Origin: Callaeas wilsoni
Lineage: Eukaryota; Chordata; Aves; Passeriformes; Callaeidae
Assembly (NCBI GenBank): GCA_013398955.1
Contig: VWPU01001267.1
Span: 28,473-92,472 of the forward strand
Direction: 5' to 3'
Length of the DNA: 64,000 nucleotides
Below the pieces are notes generated by a model. It had not been told where the DNA came from, ran no database searches, and worked only from the letters and a program-made list of their open reading frames with translations. The position numbers and the translations under genes were made by a program. Numbering within the stretch: position 1 is the stretch's first letter; the number at the start of each line of letters is the position of its first letter. Positions 48,007 to 61,280 of this stretch are shown here, piece by piece.

Positions 48007-51000
48007 CTGCAATTCTAAGTTCCACGATTTGATGACTGAAGCACTTTGAACAGGTGAATTAATGCATCATTGACAACACTGCTCTGTAAATGAGAACTTA
48101 TAATATTCACAAAATGCATTTCTTTAAAGCTTTTATTCTCTAAAGATTTTAAAATTTCAAAAATAAATTTCAGAATTTACCATCTCTATTTGTTCTTAAA
48201 ATCTGATGTAAACATTTTGTATTGTTTTTACTATAGTTTGCTACAGTGCTGGCTGCTTCCCTTCGATATAGTGTCTTCCTCAGTTTGTGCCTTGCCTTCC
48301 TAATAGATTCTTTGTTCCTTTACTCTTTCTCTATCAATGAAGAGCATCTACCCTACCTCTTCATTGTATTCCCTGCTTTCATTGTCTTTCCTTTCTTTCT
48401 TGCATGCTTACGTGTCCTCTGTAAGTGGAAAGGCCAAATACTTTTCTTCACAGTTTTACAGATTTCTTCAACTTCTCCCTCTTCTTGACTGCACATGGTC
48501 AGAAAAGTGAGAAGTATCTCCCTACTGAACGACAAGCTGCAAAGTCACAGGGTAGCTGCTGTCTTCCTGGAGCCATATAGAAATAAACAATAAGAAGAGC
48601 CATAACAGGTAAAACCAAAGATCTCTTTAGCCTAATATTCAATTCCCAACAGTGATGATTAGCAGGTGCCTAGGGGAGAGCACACAAACAGAGTAAGCAT
48701 GGAATATATAAGTTCTGTACATTCTCACAGCCTCCAGTAATCTGTGATTCAGAGATATGATCATGTCTTCTATCTCCAAAGAGGCTGAAGAAGCCTAGGG
48801 AGATGTAGAATGAAACATGACTCAGAGAACATGCTGTTAAGTGAAGCACAACTAACTTGAAAGAAGGAAAGAAAATGTATCTATAAATTAATCAAAATAT
48901 TAAAAGTTGGTCTAAATAAGTCTACTTCCTGTACAGGATGCAGTCTAGCCACAGAAGATATAGCAGTCTGAACTCTGTAATGTAGCTGTGCAGAGCTACA
49001 GGCTTCCACTTCCAAATACACATCTAAAAGGAGTCCCTAACCCACTTTGGTCAAAATAAGTAAGTTGCCTTAAAGGATTTAAATAGCAGATTGTGCTCAC
49101 ACTTTTGCCTGAAGTGTGTTAGGGAGCACTCACGGATCTACAGTCTAGGAGCATTCAGAAGAGAAGCAGTAAGTTCTTCAATTGGCACGGGCAGGCATGA
49201 CTGGTGCTAGCAAGCCACAGCACTACGGAGCCAGGAAGGAGAACAGGTATACCCTGTGGCAGCCAACGGTACAATGGCTCCCAGTTTTCCATCATCACAC
49301 TGACATTGGAGATTGCTACACCTACAGTTTTGCAAAATGGCCTGCTGTAGCAATGGACAGTCAGTCTCCTGAGAAAATTCATTTTCTTTATGAAACATGG
49401 GCGCCATTAGCAGAACAGCAACGCTTTCCAATGACAGCACTCCATTACCAATTCTTCTGCTCTAAACTGGGCAAAGTCCTTCCTAGCTTTCTTCAAGCCA
49501 CATCAGCCTTACATTGTTAAATAAATTATTTGAAATAACTTACCTGATTTTGTCAGAAGAAAGTAGAAAGAGCACATGGAAGTTTCCAGCTGAAGTCCAG
49601 GATAAGATAAAGTATAACAGAAGGTAACAGTATGCACCTAGAAAGCCATAGTAGGTTATCTTCTTTCAGTTGCAATACCTATTTGTAGAGCATACTTGCA
49701 ATCATAATGTCACAGACAAACCAGTACAACTCAGATTTTTACTTAAGACATGGTCAGTTAATACAGGTTTTGATCACTGATGCACGTATTGGGGGAAAAA
49801 AAATAAAAGACAGAGGGTGGAATTAAATTACACTTAAGAGAAAGAGATTTCTCTCCCTGCTCAAGCTCATATTAAGGCAAATATTTCTGCTCCCAGGCTG
49901 CTGGTCATAACTACCATAATACTCATCGCGGTTCACTAGACATTGTCTGTCCTAGTTCCTCCAGTGAGGTGACAGGCAAAGAGGAGATTGGATTTTTATG
50001 TTCAATGTTTCTTTCTGCCATTTTCTGCTTATTGGATTCTATCTATGTAGTAGAGAACTTGGGCTTCTGCACAATTATAAAACCTGGAAACTGAATGTTG
50101 CAGTTTTGGAATTTGACATTTGGACAAACAGATTTCCTCCTACTAATTTATGGGACCTGAACAGGGTGTTTATACTGTTCTCCCACAGAAGAAGACTAAA
50201 GTGATTTCGCAGTGAAGGATGGGGTGCACTACCTTTCTGATTCCATAGGAAATTCATCCATATTCCTTCAACTTCCTCCACATTTGACATTCCAGAAGAG
50301 ATACTTTGTGCTGCAATAAGTATTTGAAGCCTTGAGACGATCTCATGTGGGGCACCTTTTAGACAAGCAGGAGCGCCAGCATAAAGGTGAAAGTAAAAAA
50401 TATATAGCCAACAATGGAGGACTGGAGCACAGTGGCTTTGGCTTAAACAACCTCTTGCTGCGACTAAACAATATTCAAAAACGTGGCTCTACTGCAGCCT
50501 AAGTGAATCTAATTGCTGGCTCTTGCAGTGCTTGTCTTTGTCTTGCTGCTTCTGATCATCTCTGATGACTGACCTGGACAAGGTATGTCTAAGTGCACTG
50601 AGTCTGGTCATTTCTTTACTAGCCTCCTTCTGTAATGACAAAGGGATAAATCAGCCATGGTTCTATTGCATGCTAACATCAATGCAAGAAAGCATTGGGA
50701 ATGGCGTGGGTAGAAGCAGGTAGGAAATAATAACACCCAATCACAGTCCAGTTAGGCATACTAAGGCCCATTAGAAAAATAGGTATTCTTACAGGAAAAC
50801 TGATGGTCCATGTTCAAGGAGAAATCTACAGTTCCAGCAAAGGTGTTACTTGTGAAGATAGATGAGATGGATGAAAAGAATCCTATTATCCTAGAACTTC
50901 GCATACTTTAAATAAATGTACTGTATAGTGATGCTATCAAATCTCAACTTTTCTGAGTGCCTCAGCATCTACATTCAAGAGTCTCCTCTCTTGATTTCTC

Positions 51001-52239
51001 AGGGCACAAGAACTTCAAAGAAAATCCACACACAACTTAGACATCTTAGGGTGCCCTTAAAGAGCTCACTCCAGCCAATATCCAGAGTTTTGTGCACTAT
51101 TGTGCCTTTACACCATATCAGTGTTCTTTGGTCTTTACCCATCCCTTATTTCTTAAAAAACTCCACAGTATCTGAAAGGCAGACAAGCTTCTTTTTTATA
51201 ATATAGTACCATTGGATCAAGTCACACTTGCAGAGATCTGCAGCAGGACTATACTGGAAGGTTTTAACACACTATTTCTGTCTTGTCCTTCTCCTTTCAT
51301 ACAGAAGAAAAACAAGTAAGATAACCACTTTGCCAGAGCCAATTATCATTACAAGGTCAAAAAACTTTGGTGCATGGCATCAATACCTTGCATGCAAAAT
51401 ATTTTAGGAGAGCCTTTTATATTCTTGACAATGCATAATTACATCTTTGGGAAGAATAGATGCCATGACAAAAACAAGGAGGAAGCAATATTGAACAGTT
51501 CCACATTTGGATATCTTGAGACAGAGAGGTTATAGGAGATTGCACCCTATTTGCTGACAAAGCTGCGGATGCAGCTCTTCACCATTCGTATAAGAGCAGG
51601 CACACCAGGAACCTTTGGAATTAAAGGCAATTTAATAAGTTTACATTTGCAATTTACTGAAGTAGTAGGTATAGGCTGTAGTAGACTCTTGGTCCACCAC
51701 AATATAATGCTCATCTTGTTGGGAGTATGAAGACATACTGAAGGCATACATGGTGAATTTTGAATACTAGATTTTTGCCGTCTTGCTTCTGTATGAAGGA
51801 AGCAGTAGGCAATATTTTGCCTTTTTCTGCACATTTAGGGGTACAGTTTAACACACAAGTGTATCAGACATTTCTTGTTCCTTGATATATTTCTTATTCC
51901 TTCATATATTATGAAAGCTGGTTTGCTCCTGGACTTGGTATGACATTCATTGTTACTAATATAATTATAGAGTTAAGAAAGGCTCATTACAGTGACAACC
52001 AGTCTAAGAGGAAAGCTTTTCCATTCACTTGAATGCATTCTAGATTCGTTATCACACTCTTAAAGCACATCATGCTAGTTTCATGTTATACAGCAGATGC
52101 AATGTGTTATGACAATGTTATCTGCAATGTAACTCTGAAACCAGACCAAGCAACAAATTGCATTTGTTCTTTAATCCTTACACTGATTGTTATTGCCTGT
52201 CAAAGGGCAAAGTTCAGCAATATGGATAACCATGGACCT

Positions 52240-52296
52240 ACACACAAAAAAACCCCCAAACAAACAAAAACAACCAGAACCAAAAGCAAGCAATAA
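52240..52296. repeat. A/C-rich low-complexity tract
   Basis: A- and C-dominated sequence with CACACA, an A-run, CCCCC and CAAACAAACAAAAACAA units. Similar in character to the tract at 44028 but not an exact copy. Confidence 0.8.
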
Positions 52297-53997
52297 AATA
52301 TAATTTCACACGTGACATGAAAAATGAAACTAAGTACAAGATATTTGACTGTACTCATTTAAATCTATTTTTCAGATATATGACCCTCAGGACTGATAAA
52401 TTTTTGTTCTATTAGCTCCTTGACCTGAGGTGAAAAAAGGGGTAAAAAACAGGCCCCTTTGTTCCAGCAAGCTGAAATATGAAATAGGATTGATAAAAAA
52501 AACAATGGGCCAGCAAAACCACAATTGCATAGATGTGTCTGCCATTGTCTTATTAAATCTCTCTGATAGCCATGGAATTTCTTTTTAATTCAGTGGAGAA
52601 AAGCCATTATTTGAGAAATTAGAACTGAGCCTGAAATCCTTGTGAGGTGGGAACAAACACAAAAGTGTCAATAATAGTATGCCAATAAATGTCAGCAGAC
52701 ATAACAGCATCTCTGGGGAATTAGAGGTGGTCAGGCAGAACTGGTACCACTATAACTTGCACCTTTTTACTTGCACAGAATCTAAATTAACCATAACTAG
52801 ATTTTTTTTTTTTTTAATAATGCAAGACTTATTATTCTTAGGGAAGTTCTCGGCTAAAAGGATTCATCCTTAAGATGCTTTATGTTAATAATCAGACCAA
52901 CAAGTACACCAGCCACCTTTGTCCCAAGGGTGGCAGTGGCTTTCTTAGAGGCAAGGCACAAAACTGAAGGAAGTAATAAACATTAGATTTTAATCTGGTG
53001 CCTCAAGTCTGTAAGTATTCTCAGACACATAGTTTTACACACCTAAATACGGCCTTCAACACTCATATAGTGAATTTAAATCTTCTGTTTCACTGGAAAG
53101 TTCATCTTCTAGGAAATGGTATGAAAAGTAATTGTATAACAAGCAACTCAGCATTGATTCGTTCTCTTTTTGACTACAGGACAGATTTGTAATTATGAAG
53201 GTTTAGATGTAAACTTCAGAGACACTACCTTCAACCCATGTATTTCACACATTTTCAAAATGTAGGAAATTATTATTAAGTTTCTCACATTTTTCTTTTT
53301 TTTAAGTATCAGTAATACAGATAAACCAAATTTCCCAGCAGACAGATGGCAAAGAACAGTAATTAAATATGGAATCACAAAATGTAAAACATTATGTTAA
53401 GAAAACCAGGTAACAGGGGAAATTAAAACTATCGGCAGAAAATTTCTGCATTCAATAATAATAAGAACAAGAATTGATTTTTAATCAAATTTGGGAGTAA
53501 AAGAATTCCTAGTTCCTGTGAATGTTTTTACAGAGTAGCATGAATATAAATTACATCAGAAAAGGAAGACGACAAAATTGTTACTGATGTGGGAAATGGC
53601 AGAGGTATGTTCAGTATGTTCCTGTTCTGTTTCTGGAAAACAGCTAGGTGTGCCTTAGTACCATAAAATAACAGTGATATATAATTCCTTTTCCAATATC
53701 AGCTAAGGATGGTGTTGAAGAGAAGCAAGTAAAAATTATCACAAAAAGATAAACAGGCTTGAGTTACTTTCCCCCAAAAATCATGAGTCATCTGGATCCT
53801 TGAGAATTTCAACACATTTTGAAGACTCCAGATTGCCTTTTGTTTTGCCTTTTGGAATTTTTTTTTGCCAATGCCTCAAAGCAGAACTGCTATGATGCAA
53901 GGGAAACTAATGGTACAGCTGCAACAGGACATCAGTTAAATGGGGAATTGCTAATGTGTATTATTTAATCTTATCAAATACCACTTCCGTTCCTAGT

Positions 53998-54170
53998 ATC
54001 ATAGAATCATTTAGGTTGGAAAAGACCCTTAAGACCATTGAGTCCCATCGTAAACTGCCAAGCACTGCCAAGTCCACCATTAAACCATGTTCCTAAGTGC
54101 CATATCTATATACTTTTTAAAAACCTCCAGCAATGGTGACTCAACCACTTCTCTGGGCAGCTTCTTTCAG
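53998..54170 (-). mobile_element. CR1 3' fragment
   Basis: Reverse complement of a CR1 3' terminus. It starts ATCATAGAATCATTTAGGTTGG at the left edge, then has AAAGACCCTTAAGACCATTGAGTCC (54022-54046), AAACTGCCAAGC, AAGTCCACCATTAAACCATGT and CTCAACCACTTCTCTGGGCAGC (54140-54161). The 3' end is at left. It is 5'-truncated after about 170 bp and non-coding. Confidence 0.95.
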
Positions 54171-57100
54171 TTCGTATTTATATGGACTAAGTTTATGTGA
54201 GGGCAGTATACAAATGTGTGCATTCCTGTTGGTTGCCTCTCTGGAAGCATGGTTGATATCTCACTGAAGTGTTACAGCAAGATGAGTGCATTTATCCTGA
54301 AAAGTTGACTCAAAATTATGTAGTTCATTGCTAGCCCACCTAGCTAAACGTATCAGGACTTCTGAGTGAATCAAGAATAACGAGCGAAAGACAGGGAAGT
54401 TCTCCATGTGAGGAGGTAACCCAAACTCTACATAGTAACAGAAGCCACAGCTCTTAACCGAAAGTGCTAGATACCTTTGTCTCTCACCTTAATTAGAACT
54501 GTCTGCACAGGCTTTCTCACACGTATTTTAAATACAAATCCTGGACTACTAGATATTGTCTGACTTACTATCACAACCAAAGTCTTCAGAAGCAGGATGC
54601 TCTTAGCTGCTCCTGCTATTTGTGGAAGAGAGATAGTGGTGCTTGTCATCAGTTTCCTTCTTGAGTGTCATCCGAAAAAAGGCCTAGTCACCATTCCCTA
54701 GCCTAAGAAGTGCTGGATACACCTTTGGCTTTTCTACTCACTTTCTTGCAGTCAAGTCATTCAATCTTTTACAGTTTCCAGCTCCACCAACCTAGTAATT
54801 ATCGATAGATTCTACTTCAGTACCAGCTGAAGGACATTTTTAGTGGCATGTTCAACACCGCTACCAGCGCCTTCAATACCCTATTTTTTCTGTATCTGTC
54901 TTAAATGCAAGTAACTTTGTTCCTTTTCACCTCATATGACATATGCACTTTACGTCTTAGTACAAATGTCCTTTTATACAACAAATACAGAAATAATCCC
55001 TCTGTACCAGGATTTCGAGTCCCGTATTCCTCCATCACACAAGATTACCCTAATCAGGAAGGACACAGTCAGAATGCCTCAATTGTGATTTCATTTGAAA
55101 TTTAAATACTCAAGGCTCAAGAATAATCAGCACTGCCGACCCTTGAGAATCACTTTTTTGTTGAATATACTCAAGATAAATAAAAGTTATTAGTGGACTC
55201 CACAATGGTGTCCATGGAATCTTGTGCTCAAAACTACACAGGCTTCATTTCAGAGGGTGCTACACTCAGAGTACCATTAGCCTGGTAGAAGACCTTCCTC
55301 AGAAGCTACAGCTGTGCCTCTTCTTAGTGCCAAGAGTCTAGAAAATAGATATTTCCTTCTTTTATAAGGCCTTAACCACTGGGGTATTTTAGTACTTTCA
55401 TCACCAAAGTTTCATTCACAAGTGGATGTTTGTTGCTGCCCGCTGCCAAACTCTGTTAGGTGTCTTTTCAGACATACACTTCTTCTTGATGAATGTCCAC
55501 AGCAGTATTGAGAGTTGGTCAAAAATTACTGTCAAAAAATTCAAGTAATACATGCTCTTCCTCAACCAGGGTGGATTTATGGTCTTCTATGCCTCAGCTT
55601 TTGCTGCCAAATTGTGCTATCTTTTCTTGTTTTTCTAAGGACATATTTTAGATCAGCCTAAGAGTCTTACCAGCTTGAAATATGAGTGAAATCATCCTTT
55701 CAGAAAGTGTAAATAGCGTGGTAACATATTTGTTGCTAGATTTTCACATTTAGAAAACAATTTTAAAAATTATAAGACTGATTAACATAGACTATGATAT
55801 TCTTTATGAAGTCCACGGAAACAACAGAAAATGAAATATTATTATCATAAAGTTAGTGTAGTACTACAGATAAGACACACAGAGTAAGGTGTCCTTTGAT
55901 CATATAGTCACGTGGTTTATGGTAAATACTTTAGTTATCTATGAATAAAACACTGAGCAAGGACAGTCACCGTGTTTTTGATTATAATACAAATACTGGA
56001 GTGCATTCAGCTGAGCCTTGATCAAAGATCATTTAAGGATACTCATTCCTTTCCTTTTTTTGCTATTATTCTTTTAATAGTACATTAACAAATATATGCT
56101 AAATGGAGCTGTTCTTCTCATGGACTTAATCTAACTTCAAAAAATAGAAAAGGCAGCCTATTCTGGCAAGAGTAATTATACTCACAGAAAAATTTACTCA
56201 ATACATAACCTTCTCCTCCACGTGAACTTCTGTTTTCAATTACACACACTAGCACAATATTGAGGATCCTCATCTTGCTAAGGATGCTGTTCTGTATCTA
56301 GTATTAAGAACAGTAGCAGTGACTGGTGGCAGTTCTGCAGAGGACTACACATGGGATGCACATGCAGGAGTGGTGTTTTTGCTGGTTAATAATTACATCC
56401 TTTTAGATTAGCAAAGACCAGGAACACCCAGTAGTTTGTCAATCAGAGAGCTGGGGCACACCCATACAAAGTAATCTGGTGGTTCCCTCCTGTATATGGT
56501 TCAAAGGACAGATCTTATTTTTGTAATTACAGTAACTCCATGGTATTTTTCTCATTACAGAGTGGTTGAGAAGCTGAAGTGGAGAAAGTGGAAGTGGAAG
56601 CACACAGGTAGTGATGCTAAGATAGTAGGAAAGGTCTGAACGCTTTATACTGCTGAATTTTGGCTCATCAAGCCTTAATTAGGAACTTTTGTAGTCATAA
56701 AACTGGTTGACGCCTTAAACTGTTGTGCCAAAGTGCATCCACCTATTGCATTTGAAATGTGAACTTATTCCATTATGTTCATATTACAGCTCCCATATTA
56801 TTATAACAGTTCTTCATTTAACTCGCCCACCAGCTGTCCTTTCAGTCTCCTTTAAATTACTCCTCTTGCTTTTAAAATTAGAAATGTATCTATATATTGA
56901 GTAGAAATTAGTAGCATAGGACCACATAAACATAATATTTTGGTTTACAATGTTGGTATTATGTTTGAGTTTCAATTTAGAGTCAAGATTCAAGAAAGAT
57001 CAAGTGGAGAGCTGACAGCTCTGTATATTGTGTCTTTTTGCAAGTCTTCGGCAATTTTTACAATGGAATGATCTAAATCTTAGAACTACGGTGGTCATAA

Positions 57101-58929
57101 CTCAGATAAGGCTTTCGTATCTTCACACTTCAAAGGGAAGGTAAAACACAATCCAGTTTCACTTGTACTCTAACATTTCTATAAAACTCAAACACAGTCA
57201 TAAAAAAATACTTTTTTTGCTTCATCCTATACAGCAATGATGCAAAAATGATACAATAAATGTCCCTCTAAATTTTTACAGAAAATCTTGAGATCATCTG
57301 TTCCAGTGTTTCTTTAATTTTAATGGAAGGATTATGTATTCATCTACTTTTGCAACTTGATAATTTTACAAAATAACAAATAGAAGTAAACCTTGGGGGT
57401 TTTTGCTATTACTTCTTTTTTTCTCTCCTTGATTTTATTTGGTGCATGTGGGCAAACACAAAATTCATTGAACAGTTTGTGATGTCTTACTATTTCCATC
57501 AATACATAGATTATAGGTTGAAAAACACTCATTTTGACTATCTCATTAAACAATCATTGAACCCAGATCAATTTTTCACATCATTGCTGCAGTTCAAAAC
57601 AACACTACTGCCACAAATAGAATTACAGGAGCAAATACAGGACTTTATTAAGAATTGCTTAGGTACACTAACTACCACTCTATATAAAGACTCCAGCGCA
57701 GGCAGAGGTGGACCATATTCCTTACTCCTTACTTACATTCTTTTTTCATTAATTTGCTGATGACAGTATCAACTCATTCTACAAGACATAAAGTTAGAGT
57801 CCAGGTTGAAATTTGATACTTAATAGCCCTTCTACTATTTTTATCCTCCAATTATAACCCTGAATGTACTTGTTATCACTAAAAATACAATACTCTTTTT
57901 AATCTTGTTACATTCTTGGCCTTTGTGACTTGGCAGTGAGTTCCATGGTCTAATTACAAGTTTTATATGTAGAGGTAATTACAGGTTGGGTTTGGGTATT
58001 TTTTCAGTTTTGAAAGTTACCTTTTAATTCTCCTTGATGTTCCTCAGCTCATGTTAAATGAGAGAGAACACAGTAATCTGATCTACGGTACCTAGACCAT
58101 TATTTTACTGTATCCCCTTTCTTGATCTTCCCTCTAAAGTGAAAAAAAGGCCCAATCTTTCAAAAGAGTTTTTTTTTCATATCCTCAGTCATTCTCATTA
58201 CCTTTCCTTGATCCCACTTTAGTTCTTCAATACATTTTTTGAAATAGGGAAAACAGCTGCTGAAATTGTACAATCTCTCTACTGAATACAATGTGCCACC
58301 TGCATAGCAGTGAAAAGATGAGGTCCTGAGAACTCAGTTCTGTACAGAGCCATGCTTTTTCAATCATAAATATTAATGGTCCAGAGACTTTCCAGTCTGA
58401 CTTCACTTGACACAATGTCATGGTATCTAATGCAAGTTGTGCATCAAATCTGTAAGATCTTTTTACACACAAGTATATCTTCTTACATTATTTTAAATCC
58501 AGCTTCAATACCAGATCTTCAATTACCAAAGAACTACATCCACAGTGAGGCTCTGTAATCTGCCCGTACTTTACTTCTAGAGTTTGTTGTTTTCTCTCAG
58601 TTCCCAGCCTGGGAAACTCTTGCTGTGTGAGACTTAAAGAGCTAGCAAATACCAGGTGGGGAAAAAATAAATAAACTGTAGATGCTTCTAGACTGTTATG
58701 GTAAGAGGTCAAATAAAATAGACTGAGCTAGTAGAGCTTCATGTTTTAAGATACCAGTCCTAAACTTTGTATTCTCTTTGAAAGCCCTTTCAGTTTTTCA
58801 ACCTTCCTTTAATGGTATCTCAATACTGGTCTCACTAATGCTTATGACAGGAGTCAAGTTTGACTGAATACACTCAGTATATTGATTTATAAAGGGAAAA
58901 GAATGTGCCATATGTGGAAATGTGCGGTG
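54171..58929. other. Gene-poor AT-rich interval
   Basis: No gene or element was recognised. The 104-codon frame at 57446-57760 is AT-driven, rich in Gln, Phe and Leu, and lacks motifs. Confidence 0.55.
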
Positions 58930-59607
58930 TGTTACTGATGAAGTTGTCAACATCTTTCTGTTGAATATGAGTCACCAGTGCCCTGGCAGCCAGGAGGGCC
59001 AACCATGTCCTGGGGTGCCTCAGGCACAGCATCATTGGCTGGGTGAGGGAGGCAATTGTCCAGCTCTGCTCTGCACTGGGATGGCCTCACCTCGAGTGCT
59101 GAGGGGCAGTTTTGGGTGCCACAACGTAAAAAAACCTAGCATAAGTTACTAGAGATTGCTCAAAGGAGGGCCACGAGGATGATGAAGGTTTTGAAGGGGA
59201 AGCCGTATGAGGAGCAGCTGAGGTCACTTGGTCTTTTCAGCCTGGAGAAGATGAGACTGAGGGCAGACCTCATCGCAGTCTACAGAATCCTCATGAGGGG
59301 GAGCGAAGGGGCAGCCACTGATCTTATCCCTCTTAAGGCCCATGACAGGACTTGAGAAAACAAGGTGAAGCTGAGTCAGGGGAGGTTCAGGTTGGACACG
59401 AGGAAAAGGCTTTTCACCCAGAGGGTGGTTGAGCACTGAACAGGATCCCCAGGGAAGTGGTCAAAGGACCAGCCTGACAGAGTTCAAGAAGCATTTGAAC
59501 AACGCTCTCAGGCACATGGTGTGAGTCTTTGGGTGTTCTGTGCAGGGCCAGATAATGATCTTGATGGGTCCCTTCCAACTCAGCATATTCTATGATTCTA
59601 TGATTCT
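58930..59607 (+). mobile_element. CR1 retrotransposon 3' copy, comparatively intact
   Basis: Forward-strand 5'-truncated CR1 of about 680 bp. It covers the end of ORF2 and the 3' untranslated region. Landmarks are CCCTGGCAGCCAGGAGGGCC (58981-59000), CTCACCTCGAGTGCTGAGG, AAGCCGTATGAGGAGCAGCTGAGGTCACTTGGTCTTTTCAGCCTGGAGAAG (59200-59250), TTCACCCAGAGGGTGGTTGAGCACTG, CTCAGGCACATGGTGTGA, and a GGGTCCCTTCCAACTCAGCATATTC end followed by repeated ATTCTATG units up to 59607. It matches the CR1 consensus I remember much better than the other copies do, so it is the youngest CR1 here. The reading frame is broken by stops. The 5' edge is approximate. Confidence 0.95.
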
Positions 59608-59849
59608 CTAATCATTCATAATTCCAACAACACATTCTTAAATGCAAAGAAATAAAGACATTGTGGCTTCATAAGACACACTGGTCAAAAGAAAAGCACC
59701 GGAGTTGCTGAAAGAAGTGGCCTAACAACTGATCTGTAATGACTCTGCCAGAGTCATTCGCATCTCTTATATGTCTTAATTTGCAAGGAAAGAGGCAAAT
59801 ATAGCAGAAGCCTTCCTTAGCAGCACAGGGTATATACGACTGAGCTCAA

Positions 59850-61280
59850 CAACAAAAAACAAGTGTATGGGAGATGGACGTGGGGACACAATGAGTAGGA
59901 ACATAGGAGCATTTCCTGGGCATGCAGTGATGGAATTAGAGGGGCAATACTTATGTGCAGTTAAAATTGATGAAGCATGTCATGGGTAAGGACACTTTTG
60001 CAGCAAAATAGGAGACTGAGTAAAATCTAGGCCAGCTGCTGAATACAGCAGATGACCTTGTGACACAGCACATGGATACTAATTTTATCTGTTTCTACTG
60101 GCATGGTCTGCTCTCAGGGATCCCAGAGTTCCATGTCAAGTAGCAAGGATCAAGTCGGGGTCTAATTAAACAAGCTAGAATTGTCATACATGTCCATGGG
60201 ATTGGACAGGATACATCTGAGAGTACTAAGAGTGTCAGCAAACGTCATTGGAAGGGCACTCTCTGTCCCTTGTGAAAGGTCACAGTGATCAGAGGAGGTT
60301 TCTAACAACTATAAAACTGTACCTCTGTCTCAGGAAATTGCAAAAGGAGGTTCTGCATGGTGAAAAGCTGATCAACCTTCTCTCAGTTGCTGGGAAAATT
60401 ACGGAGCAAGCATTCATGGAAATCATTACCATGACAACAAAAATGTTATTGAGAACAGCCATCCTGAATTTCCCAAGGACAAACTGTTTAGTCACTTTGA
60501 TTGTCTTCTACAGCTACATTACAGACTTCTCTGGGTGAGACTGGAGTACATGTTGGTCCCCTTGTCTTTAGCCAGAACTTTGATAGCTTTTCAGTATCTG
60601 CAGCCAAATTGGGAAGATATAGGTATACTAGAAGATGCATTAAAAACTGGCCAGGTCATGGGCCTCAAAAGGTACCTAATATCTGTTTCCAGTCCAATTA
60701 GCAGGTGATTGCAAGGGATATTTATAAAATGGCTGATATTATTTAACTTTTTCATCCATGACCTTTGGAAATACAAGGTGACACTAAATAAGAGTGGCTG
60801 TTGGTCTACTGGACGGTACAGCTGCTATTCAGACCTCAATTAGCTGAATAAATGTATAACACATACATCTGTATTGGACTTCCAAAAATGAGCACGCCAA
60901 GATCCCACATCTGGGACAGGATATAGTTAGGGAACAGTGCAGGCTGGAACTAACGGTTCCATAGGAGAAGACCCAGCGGACCACAAACCAACAAAGTCAG
61001 CAGTGCGCGCCTGCAGTAATGAACACTGACCACATCTTGGAGTGCCACAGCCAGCAGGTCAAGGGACATGATTATTGCCCTCTCTTCAGCACAGATGAAG
61101 CCACATCTAGAGCACTGTGTTCAGTTTGTTCTCTTGCCAAATAAAAGAGAGACTGAAGAGAATCAAGCAAAGAGTCATTAAGGGACCTAGGAGCTCTGAC
61201 ATATAAGGAGGTTGAGTGACCTAGAAATACCAATATTCTTACAAGTTTAATGGACATTTACTGCCAGAGCACTCTTAGCA
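59850..61280 (+). mobile_element. Old CR1 copy with decayed reverse transcriptase region
   Basis: A strongly diverged CR1 copy of about 1.4 kb. Nucleotide landmarks include GATGACCTTGTGACACAGCACATGGATAC (60051-60079), TCCATGGGATTGGACAGGATACATCTGAG (60193-60221), GTTGCTGGGAAAATTACGGAGCAAG, and near the 3' part CAGCAGGTCAAGGGACATGATTATTGCCC with ACATCTAGAGCACTGTGTTCAG (61050-61120). Translated pieces follow the order of the CR1 ORF2 polymerase. At 60248-60538 there is a part with SVAGKITEQAFMEII. At 60501-60701 there is FSQNFDSFSV, at the place of the catalytic motif A (normally FSKAFDTV). Frame changes and stops disable it. Ends are approximate, and the start could lie some tens of bases earlier. 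Confidence 0.85.
60248..60720 (+). pseudogene. Relic of CR1 ORF2 reverse transcriptase
   Basis: Within the old CR1, two overlapping plus-strand frames (60248-60538 and 60501-60701) together carry the region before and through reverse transcriptase motif A. The two frames differ, which shows a frameshift between them near 60,500-60,540, and stops follow at about 60,700. The motif A aspartate (FSQNFD) is still visible near 60,580. The YADD-type motif further on is not recognisable. It encoded the polymerase of a non-LTR retrotransposon and cannot be functional now. Confidence 0.75.

Larger units (their letters stand above)
41737..53997. other. Long gene-poor AT-rich interval
   Basis: About 12 kb without a recognised exon, RNA gene or element. 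There are A/C-rich degenerate tracts at 44028-44100 and 52240-52296, a CA-rich microsatellite at 47977-48006, and a T-run at 52802-52815. Open frames such as 46864-47157, 48246-48488, 49182-49520 and 51547-51834 have no recognised motif. The 48246 frame is hydrophobic because the DNA is T-rich. Confidence 0.55.

Noticed and set aside
48246..48488. 80-codon hydrophobic frame, considered as a membrane protein
   Set aside because: The hydrophobicity follows from T-rich codons. There is no loop or motif pattern and no supporting context.
51547..51834. 95-codon minus-strand frame with a CKC motif, considered as a chemokine-like peptide
   Set aside because: Cysteine spacing and the remaining sequence do not fit a chemokine. 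No signal peptide or splice structure was found.
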